Shown here in pieces: positions 1 to 6,592 of a stretch of DNA of 64,000 nucleotides. The stretch's first letter is position 1. Each line of letters starts with the position of its first letter. Where the stretch lies: assembly GCF_004803795.1 (NCBI RefSeq), contig NZ_CP012543.1, positions 868,001 through 932,000 on the forward strand. The letters are read 5' to 3'. This stretch comes from Campylobacter rectus (GTDB taxonomy: Bacteria > Campylobacterota > Campylobacteria > Campylobacterales > Campylobacteraceae). Under the pieces are notes generated by a model that saw only the letters and a list, made by a program, of their open reading frames with translations, did no database searches and was not told the DNA's origin. The translations under genes and the position numbers were made by a program.

Positions 1-1
1 G

Positions 2-1180
2 CGCTACCATCCGATACTAAAAAGATACAAGGCACATCTGGGCGTGGATTACGGCGCCGCTAAAGGCACTCCGATAAAGGCCGCGGGCGAGGGCACGGTA
101 AAATTCGTCGGCACTAAAGGCGGCTACGGCAAGGTCGTGATCATAAGGCACGCAGGCGGCTACGAGACGCTGTATGCGCATACGAACGGCTTTGCTAAGG
201 GTATAAAATCGGGCGTTAAAGTAAAACAAGGTCAGCTCATCGCATATGTGGGAAATACGGGCGTAAGCACCGGCGCGCATTTGCATTTCGGCGTTTATAA
301 AAACGGCACCGCGATAAACCCCGAGACCGAGATAAAAGTCGCCAAAAGCGTGTTTGCTTCAAATGAAAGCGCTAAATTTCAAAAATATATAAAACAGTTT
401 GACGCCAAGATAAAGGAGGCTGCAAACGAGGATAAAATCCCTGAAAAAGAGCAGAGATTTGACGCGGCGATGAGCTGGAAGAGGGCTTTGGTTGAGGCAA
501 AAACCGATGAAAATTCGACTATGTCCGATGCCGAGGCGAATTTGACCGCAGCCGACGCTAAGGCGGGGCAAAATTTGACGGATACGAATTTAACGGCGAC
601 GCACTCTAAAAAGGCGGAAGAAAATTTAACTAAAGCAGCATTTTTAAAAACCGAAGCGAATTTGACAAGAGAGCCCGCAAAAGGCTTTAAAGACGTAAAT
701 TTGACGGCTGAAACGAATGCAAGCATAAAAACCGATGTAAATTTGACGGCAAAATCAGAGTCGAATTTAACCGCAAAAACGCAGCCTAAAGTCGAAAGCA
801 ACTCATCACAGACAAAAACGAACGCAAACGCGAGCCAAGCGGCTAAAGCCGCGGCAAAGCCCGCAAAATCAGAGTCAAATTTAACTGCCGTAAAAACAAA
901 AGCCGGCAAAACCGCAAGCAAGACCGAGCCAAAAAAATCAGGCAAAGAGACGAAAAAATCAGAGTCAAATTCGTCTGCTAAAAATAAAGACAAACCAAAG
1001 CAGACGGCCAAGAAAAAAGACAAACCAAGCCCGGGAGCCAAAAACGAACCGAAAAAGAAAAAGGACGCAAACTCCTCCAAGGATAAGCCTAAAAAGCAAA
1101 AAGACGTAAATGCGACCAACAAAAAGGCGAAATCAAAAACGGACAAATCTGCCGAGTCAAGCGATAAAAAGAGTAAATGA
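2..1180 (+). CDS. M23 family metallopeptidase, 5'-truncated by window edge, with Asn-Leu-Thr-rich tail
   Basis: Periplasmic zinc endopeptidase that would cleave peptidoglycan cross-links. The open frame runs in from the left edge, so the true start lies upstream; an apparent GTG at 44 is inside the conserved HLGVDYGA motif. The first Zn ligands are H and D of HLGVD; the HxH motif is in GAHLHFGVYKNG. The fold ends near residue 110. It is followed by about 230 residues of low-complexity, Lys-rich sequence in which Asn-Leu-Thr/Asn-Ser-Ser recur. I count 14 matches to the bacterial N-glycosylation sequon D/E-X-N-X-S/T there (for example DENST, EANLT, DVNLT, ESNSS). The stop overlaps the mgtE start (ATGA), so the two genes are probably co-transcribed. 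Enzyme family is clear; the tail has no recognised function. Confidence 0.9.
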   Translation, partial: RYHPILKRYKAHLGVDYGAAKGTPIKAAGEGTVKFVGTKGGYGKVVIIRHAGGYETLYAHTNGFAKGIKSGVKVKQGQLIAYVGNTGVSTGAHLHFGVYKNGTAINPETEIKVAKSVFASNESAKFQKYIKQFDAKIKEAANEDKIPEKEQRFDAAMSWKRALVEAKTDENSTMSDAEANLTAADAKAGQNLTDTNLTATHSKKAEENLTKAAFLKTEANLTREPAKGFKDVNLTAETNASIKTDVNLTAKSESNLTAKTQPKVESNSSQTKTNANASQAAKAAAKPAKSESNLTAVKTKAGKTASKTEPKKSGKETKKSESNSSAKNKDKPKQTAKKKDKPSPGAKNEPKKKKDANSSKDKPKKQKDVNATNKKAKSKTDKSAESSDKKSK

Positions 1181-2553
1181 TGGAAGAAAACGAGCAATTA
1201 AACGAAGCTAAAGAGCTGCTCGACTCGCATCTAAACGAGACGATCGACGAGGAGCTAAGCGCCGCCGACCTCGCCCAGCACCTAAAAACGCTAAAAAAGC
1301 ACGATGAGGAGCTGTTTGGCGAATACCTCGAAAAGCTCGATCCCGAGATCCTGGGCGACGTAGCGATCGAGATGCCCGATCATATGCTAAAGGACGTGAT
1401 CGAGCAGCTACCGAGTGACAAGATCATCGAGGCGATCGAAGAGCTGGAGAGCGACGATGCGGCCGAGCTTTTGGAGTATATCGAGGAGATCGACGAGCAA
1501 AAGGCTAAAGAGCTCTTTGACGGCCTGGACAAGGACGATCAAGAGGAGATTTTACGTATCCGCAGCTACGACGAGGGCGAGGCGGGCGCGTTTATGCAGA
1601 CGGAGCTTTTTAGCGCACATATCGACGAGCGGCTAAAAACGGCGGTAGAGCGGCTAAGGCGCGAGAAAGAAGAGGGCAAGCTAGAAAACGTCTCGCAGCT
1701 TTTCATCACCGATAAAAAGGGCGTTTTGCTCTATGCCGTGCCGCTTGAGGATCTGATACTATTTGACTTTAACCAAACCTTAAAAGAGATCATCGCAAAG
1801 AGCGAGGAGGATAAATACAAACCCCACGTAGCCGTCGATAACGAGCCTATCGAGACGGTCGTAGAAACGGTCGAAAACTACGATATGAACTCGATCGCGG
1901 TCGTCGATAGCAGGGGGTATTTGCTAGGTCGTATCACCACCGACGACATCCATGATTTTATAAAAGAAAGCGCCACGGAGCAAATCTATAACCTAGCCGG
2001 CGTAGACGACGAGGCCGAGGAGGAGGATACGAATCTAGCCAAAGCTACGAGAGCTCGCGCGATTTGGCTACTTATAAATTTATTTACCGCGCTCATTAGC
2101 TCCTCTATCATCGGGCTTTTTGACGAGACGATAGCTAGCTACGTAGCGCTTGCGGTACTGATGCCCATAGTCGCCTCCATGGGCGGAAACACCGGCACGC
2201 AGGCGCTTACGGTTACCGTGCGCCGACTAACTCTGGGAGAAATCGAGTTTAAAAACGCCGCAAATGCGCTAAAACGCGAGGTCGGTATCGCACTCATAAA
2301 CGGGCTAACCTTTGCTCTTTTGATGGGCGTTATCGCTTCGCTGTGGTTTAGCCGCCCGATGCTCGGCGTCGTCATCGGCGCATCGATGCTGATAAATTTG
2401 TTTTTCGCGGGATTTTTCGGCACTTTGATACCGTTGAGCTTAAAGAAATTTAACATCGATCCCGCCGTCGGCTCGGCTGTGCTACTTACCACCGTTACCG
2501 ACACGGTCGGCTTTTTTAGCTTTTTAGGACTGGCAAAATGGATACTTCTGTAA
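1177..2553 (+). CDS. mgtE: Magnesium transporter MgtE
   Basis: Inner-membrane Mg2+ channel/transporter, 458 aa, the usual family length. Residues 1-140 are the acidic MgtE N-domain of helical repeats, about 145-270 hold two CBS domains, and about 290-458 hold five membrane helices. The pore signature MPIVASMGGNTGTQAL is present, and the last helices contain the conserved DPAVGSAVLLTTVTD segment whose Asp lines the pore in characterised MgtE proteins. In the family, cytoplasmic Mg2+ bound by the N and CBS domains closes the channel. The start overlaps the stop of the M23 gene and the end overlaps the Nudix gene by 16 nt, giving a tight three-gene unit. Confidence 0.95.
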   Translation: MMEENEQLNEAKELLDSHLNETIDEELSAADLAQHLKTLKKHDEELFGEYLEKLDPEILGDVAIEMPDHMLKDVIEQLPSDKIIEAIEELESDDAAELLEYIEEIDEQKAKELFDGLDKDDQEEILRIRSYDEGEAGAFMQTELFSAHIDERLKTAVERLRREKEEGKLENVSQLFITDKKGVLLYAVPLEDLILFDFNQTLKEIIAKSEEDKYKPHVAVDNEPIETVVETVENYDMNSIAVVDSRGYLLGRITTDDIHDFIKESATEQIYNLAGVDDEAEEEDTNLAKATRARAIWLLINLFTALISSSIIGLFDETIASYVALAVLMPIVASMGGNTGTQALTVTVRRLTLGEIEFKNAANALKREVGIALINGLTFALLMGVIASLWFSRPMLGVVIGASMLINLFFAGFFGTLIPLSLKKFNIDPAVGSAVLLTTVTDTVGFFSFLGLAKWILL

Positions 2554-3137
2554 AAAATATCAAAATAGAAAATTTAACCGTTCCGCGCTACGTAAAGCCG
2601 TATCAAATTTCGTTTGATCTGTGTGAAAAGTCCGTCAGATGGGAGTGTATCAAGGCTCACGACAGCGTTTCGGTGCTGCTTTATCACGAGGATAGGGACG
2701 CGTTTTTGTTGGTTAAGCAGTTTCGCCCTGCCGTTTGGTTTAACTTGCAAGAAGGACGCGAGCTGAATTTGACGCAAAAAGGCGACGAGGGCTACACCTA
2801 CGAGCTTTGCGCGGGTCTGATGGATAAAGGCAAAAGCGAGGAGCAGACCGTCATCGAGGAGATCGCCGAGGAGACGGGCTTTGCCGTGAGTAAGGTAGAG
2901 CGCATAACCTCCACCCGCGGCGCGCTGGGTTTTGGCGGAGCGAAGCAGACGATGTTTTTTGCCGCGATAAACGACGCGATGAAAATCGGCGAGGGCGGCG
3001 GCATAGACGGCGAAAATATCAAGCCCGTTTATGTGCCGCTTGGGCGGGCGCGCGAGTTTATGTTTGACGAAACCAAGACCAAGGCCACGGGACTAATGTT
3101 TGCTTTTATGTGGTTTTTTGATAAATTTAAACGCTAA
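2538..3137 (+). CDS. Nudix hydrolase (ADP-ribose / nucleoside-diphosphate-sugar pyrophosphatase type)
   Basis: Cytosolic pyrophosphatase, 199 aa, resembling the ADP-ribose/UDP-sugar branch. An N-terminal dimerisation sheet precedes the Nudix box at about residues 92-114. The box is atypical. Aligned to GX5EX7REUXEEXGU it reads G-x5-K and then EEIAEETG: the first Glu is Lys and the Arg of RE is Glu. The three metal-binding Glu of the helix (E-x2-EE) are kept, so it may still be active. The ATG at 2538 lies inside mgtE, so translation is probably coupled. The exact substrate cannot be read from sequence. Confidence 0.85.
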   Translation: MDTSVKNIKIENLTVPRYVKPYQISFDLCEKSVRWECIKAHDSVSVLLYHEDRDAFLLVKQFRPAVWFNLQEGRELNLTQKGDEGYTYELCAGLMDKGKSEEQTVIEEIAEETGFAVSKVERITSTRGALGFGGAKQTMFFAAINDAMKIGEGGGIDGENIKPVYVPLGRAREFMFDETKTKATGLMFAFMWFFDKFKR

Positions 3138-3202
3138 TTTCCGTCAAATTTGCCGAGCAAATTTAAATCTCACGTAAAAATAATCAAATTTAAGGAAAAC
3201 AA

Positions 3203-3835
3203 ATGCTAAAGAAAATCGTTTGCGCCGCTTTTTTGGCGTCTGCCGCTTTTGCCGCCGAGACTGCTTTCGAGGAGGCGAGCGCGGAGCTGGCTCAAAGCAA
3301 CTACGATAACGCCTTAAAGCTCTTTGAAAAGTCTTGCTACGAGGAGAAAAACGCCGCAGGCTGCTATGCCGCGGGCTTTATAAACATTAACGTCTATTCG
3401 CAAAACTCTAGCGAGATAAAAAGCTTTGAGCAGTTTTCAAAAGCTTGCGATGCGGGCGATATGGACGGATGCAAATCTCTGGGCGACATCTACGAAAACG
3501 GACAGGCCGGACAGGAAACGGACTATAAAAAGGCGATGAAATTTTACGAAAAAGCCTGCGAGGGCAAAGTGGGCGTGGCATGCGCGAGAGTGGCCGGATA
3601 TTACGACGAGGGTAGAGGCGAGGAGCAAAATTTAGCCAAAGCGTTTAAATTTTACGAGACCGCGTGCGAGTACGAGGACGCGAGCGGCTGCCATGCGCTA
3701 GCGGATATATACGAAAAGGGCGAAGGCGTAAAAAAAGACGCGACGAAGGCGATGGATTTTTACGGGCTGGCTTGCGACTACGGCTATAGAAGGGATTGCG
3801 CCGAGTTTAGAAAACTTTATAAAAACAAAAAATAA
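3203..3835 (+). CDS. Sel1-repeat, cysteine-paired secreted protein (Hcp-like), copy 1
   Basis: Predicted periplasmic or secreted protein, 210 aa, with signal peptide 1-17 (ends AFAAE). The mature part is a chain of Sel1/TPR-like helical pairs, each with two Cys 7-8 residues apart (CYEEKNAAGC, CDAGDMDGC, CEGKVGVAC, CEYEDASGC, CDYGYRRDC). This is the pattern of Helicobacter cysteine-rich proteins (HcpA/HcpC), in which a disulfide staples each repeat. Upstream is AAGGAAAAC before ATG. It heads three adjacent paralogues with 9-nt gaps, so an operon produced by tandem duplication. Function of the family is unsettled (peptidoglycan-fragment or protein binding has been proposed for Hcp proteins). 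Confidence 0.88.
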   Translation: MLKKIVCAAFLASAAFAAETAFEEASAELAQSNYDNALKLFEKSCYEEKNAAGCYAAGFININVYSQNSSEIKSFEQFSKACDAGDMDGCKSLGDIYENGQAGQETDYKKAMKFYEKACEGKVGVACARVAGYYDEGRGEEQNLAKAFKFYETACEYEDASGCHALADIYEKGEGVKKDATKAMDFYGLACDYGYRRDCAEFRKLYKNKK

Positions 3836-3844
3836 GGAGCCGCT

Positions 3845-4492
3845 ATGTTTAAGAAAATTTATCTTTTTTTGATTTTAGTCGGGCTGGCGGCCGCGCAGAC
3901 GAATTTTGAGATCGCTACGAAAAAATACCTACAGGATATGGGCGACAAAAACGTGCCCGAGCTCTACGAAAAGTCGTGCCGCGAGGATAAAAACGCCGTC
4001 GGTTGCTACATAGCCGCGCAGCTAAAATCATATCAAGCATATAATCTAAACGGCTATGATGAACAAGCGCGAAGCTGGGACGAAGTTTCCGCCCTTTATA
4101 AAAGCGCTTGCGATCTTGGCTACGCTAAAGCTTGCTCGGCGGCGGGCGATTTTTATGACTCTACGCCGTCAAATGATGATTTTGTCGCAACGCAGGATAA
4201 TACGGAAGAATCGGCCGAATTTTACGAAAAAGCATGCGAGAGCAAAGACGGGGAAGCTTGCCTAAAGATAGCCAAACGGCACGACAACGCCTCAAAATTC
4301 GCCGATGCGCTAAAATACTATAAACTAGCCTGCGATGCCGGAGAGAGCGAGGGCTGCTACAACGCGGCGGATATCTACGAATCAGGCGACGGAACGCCTA
4401 AAAATAGCGCCGAAGCGGCGAAATATTACGGCCTTGCTTGCGAAAACGGCCTTGATCGCGGCTGCGCCAAATTTAAAAAATTTAGCAAATAG
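3845..4492 (+). CDS. Sel1-repeat, cysteine-paired secreted protein (Hcp-like), copy 2
   Basis: Second paralogue of the tandem set, 215 aa, with hydrophobic signal peptide 1-17 (IYLFLILVGLAAAQ). Five Cys pairs mark the Sel1-type repeats: CREDKNAVGC, CDLGYAKAC, CESKDGEAC, CDAGESEGC and CENGLDRGC. It differs from copy 1 mainly in the second repeat, which is extended and Asp/Asn-rich (about residues 95-125). A TAAGGAG ribosome site overlaps the stop of copy 1. Product is inferred to be periplasmic; no catalytic residues are evident. Confidence 0.87.
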   Translation: MFKKIYLFLILVGLAAAQTNFEIATKKYLQDMGDKNVPELYEKSCREDKNAVGCYIAAQLKSYQAYNLNGYDEQARSWDEVSALYKSACDLGYAKACSAAGDFYDSTPSNDDFVATQDNTEESAEFYEKACESKDGEACLKIAKRHDNASKFADALKYYKLACDAGESEGCYNAADIYESGDGTPKNSAEAAKYYGLACENGLDRGCAKFKKFSK

Positions 4493-4501
4493 GAGGATGC
4501 G

Positions 4502-5140
4502 TTGAGAAAGATTATTTTAGCCGCGATCTTGGCGGCGACGGCTTTTGGCGGAAACTTTGAACAAGCCGCGAAAATGTATCTAAAAAAATCGGACTTCGAG
4601 AACGGCGCGCGACTGTTTGAAAAATCTTGCAACGACGATAAAAATGCCGCCGGCTGCTATATGGCGGCGTTTTTAGGCGAGCAGGGCGTCTTTTACGATA
4701 ACGATGGCGGTGGCAAAAAGGTGTTTGCGCTATATAAAAAGGCCTGCGATATGGGCGATATGGACGGTTGCACGGCCGTAGCCGCGGCGTATGAGGGCGT
4801 CATACTGTGGCAAGTCTCTCAGATAGACTACGAAAAGGCGGCGGCGCTTTATAAAAAGGCCTGCGAGGGCGGAGTCGGCGAAGCGTGCGCAAGGGCGGCT
4901 GCTCATCACAGCGGCGAATACGGCGGCGCGAAAGACCCGCAAAAGGTCCGCAAATACTACTCGCTAGCCTGCGACCGCAAGGACTCGCAAGGCTGCTATA
5001 TACTCGCGCAAGGATACGAAAAGGGCGAGCAGGGCGACAAGGATGTGAAAAAAGCGATGGATCTTTACGGCCTTGCTTGCGACTACGGATACACGGAAGG
5101 CTGCGTTAAATTTAGGGAGCTGGTTAAAAAGACGAAGTAA
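4502..5140 (+). CDS. Sel1-repeat, cysteine-paired secreted protein (Hcp-like), copy 3, TTG start
   Basis: Third tandem paralogue, 212 aa. The start is TTG at 4502, chosen because it is preceded by AGGAGG and gives a proper signal peptide (RKIILAAILAATAFGG). Five Cys pairs (CNDDKNAAGC, CDMGDMDGC, CEGGVGEAC, CDRKDSQGC, CDYGYTEGC) give the Hcp-like stapled repeats. The last repeat is almost the same as that of copy 1 (MDLYGLACDYGY), consistent with recent duplication. No clear hairpin terminator with a T-run follows. Confidence 0.87.
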   Translation: MRKIILAAILAATAFGGNFEQAAKMYLKKSDFENGARLFEKSCNDDKNAAGCYMAAFLGEQGVFYDNDGGGKKVFALYKKACDMGDMDGCTAVAAAYEGVILWQVSQIDYEKAAALYKKACEGGVGEACARAAAHHSGEYGGAKDPQKVRKYYSLACDRKDSQGCYILAQGYEKGEQGDKDVKKAMDLYGLACDYGYTEGCVKFRELVKKTK

Positions 5141-5189
5141 AATCGCGCCTTGCTAGATTTTGGCTGCTGGGCGAGGTGTAGATTTAAAT

Positions 5190-5993
5190 TTATGGAAAGA
5201 TATTTTGTGTAAATTTGTTTTTTCTTTTGCTAAATACTATTAATTCTGTTTTTACCTTGCTTATGTTTATACCTTTATTTATTAAAAAGTATCGTTTGAT
5301 TTCTAGATATTCTTGCGCTGCGGTTATAAAAATATTTATTATCGTGCCGTCTTTAAAATATATCGCCAAGCGGTCATATAGTAATCTATTAAAGCATATG
5401 CCGCCCTGCAATGCGCAAATAATGCTCTTTGGCAAAAAGAAAATCGCGATAAACAATATAGCTATGATTATAAAATCATTAAACATAAGCATCATCATTG
5501 CGATAACAACGACGAATATGCAAATATAAAATAACTCTTTTGAAATCGGAAAATACGGCGGCGAAGAGTTTCTTATATCGGCATTTTTTGAAATATCGGT
5601 AATTTGATCCAAATTTATCCTAACAATCCTTACATTATCCACCTCTATGGATATGGAATTTTGATTAAATATTATAAAACGCTTGCTAGAAGGGCTATCT
5701 CGCTCAATAACTCTAATAAACGGTATGACTATAAGAAATATAGCGATGAAGGGAAAATCATCCGTTTCTAGCGGTTTTTTTAGATCAAGTGCGCTTAATA
5801 TCCCAAGCTGGGCTGCGACTAGAACAAAAATTAACAAACTAAACTGGATAACGATTATTAAAGTGCTATGATCTTTAATAATCAACGGCTCTTTGTCGTA
5901 ATCCCTTGCAAATTTGCCCGAGCCTGAATTTGCTAAATTTGAGTTTTGAAAGTCGCTGTTTGAATTTTTAGTTTGTTCGTTTGCTGTATTCAA
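5190..5993 (-). CDS. Unrecognised membrane protein, 267 aa
   Basis: I do not recognise this protein. Residues 1-40 are polar and Asn/Ser-rich. Hydrophobic segments lie at about 44-66, 80-94, 154-171 and 173-188, so a two-hairpin membrane protein. A soluble stretch (about 100-150) and a basic C-terminus (about 190-267) probably sit on the same side. The overall shape recalls small membrane proteins with a PH-like domain between or after the hairpins, but that is only an impression. Its base composition is visibly more A+T-rich than both neighbours, which suggests acquisition or relaxed selection. It stands alone, convergent to the Hcp-like genes. Confidence 0.65.
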   Translation of the reverse strand: MNTANEQTKNSNSDFQNSNLANSGSGKFARDYDKEPLIIKDHSTLIIVIQFSLLIFVLVAAQLGILSALDLKKPLETDDFPFIAIFLIVIPFIRVIERDSPSSKRFIIFNQNSISIEVDNVRIVRINLDQITDISKNADIRNSSPPYFPISKELFYICIFVVVIAMMMLMFNDFIIIAILFIAIFFLPKSIICALQGGICFNRLLYDRLAIYFKDGTIINIFITAAQEYLEIKRYFLINKGINISKVKTELIVFSKRKNKFTQNIFP

Positions 5994-6592
5994 ATTTTAC
6001 TCCTTTGAATCGCTATCGCTTTGGCTTTTGGTCTGCGGTTTTTAAAACGCCGAAAATATCAATCCGAAATATATGCTGTTTTAAAAACTGCCCGAGATTT
6101 TGAGCTAAATTCGTCGCCGTCTCGTCCGCCCAGCTCAAATTTGTTTTCAAAGCAAGCAAGCTTAAATTTAGCGTAAAATTTGATCTTAGCGATTTAAATT
6201 TGCCAAGGCTAACAAACTCAAATAGTATGCCAAGCTTGCTAAATCTAATGCGTCAAATTTAGCCGAGCGGTTTAAATTTGACGTCAAATTCGGCAGCCTT
6301 AAGCCGTCTTAAAATTTGGCGCCGATAAGGCTTAAAATTTAAAGCTCAAATTTTAGCATCGAACCGTACCGCCGAATTTAGCCGCAAAAGCTCAAATTTG
6401 CCGCCAAACCCTGCAATCAAATTTGATCCTGAAAAGCTCAAATTTAGCGCCGGGCAAAGCGATCAAATTTAAACCAAGTAGCCAAATTTGGCGCGCCGAG
6501 CAGCGAGCTTTGGCTTAAATTTGCCGCACTTGCCGAGCCTTCTTTAGCTCAAAATCGGTGTCAAATTCGCCGTTCGCTCAGCTCAAATTTAC
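5994..6592. repeat. AAATTT-saturated spacer
   Basis: Gene-free stretch between two minus-strand genes. From 6121 to 6592 I count 16 copies of AAATTT, mostly as CAAATTTG, TTAAATTT or AAATTTGA. They are separated by GC-richer words such as GCCGAGC, GCTCAAATT and GGCGCC. No open frame, hairpin terminator or RNA gene was recognised. The same vocabulary recurs in other spacers of this window and inside three genes. Confidence 0.7.

Noticed and set aside
379-1197. 272-aa open frame on the minus strand opposite the M23 peptidase tail
   Set aside because: It is the antisense of the NLT-rich repeats; its Phe/Val/Lys-rich pattern is just the complement of those codons.
3138-3202. Terminator after the Nudix gene (AAATTTGC-CGA-GCAAATTT)
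   Set aside because: A/T-rich stem formed by two AAATTT words, no T-run; the word is palindromic and makes many such chance hairpins.
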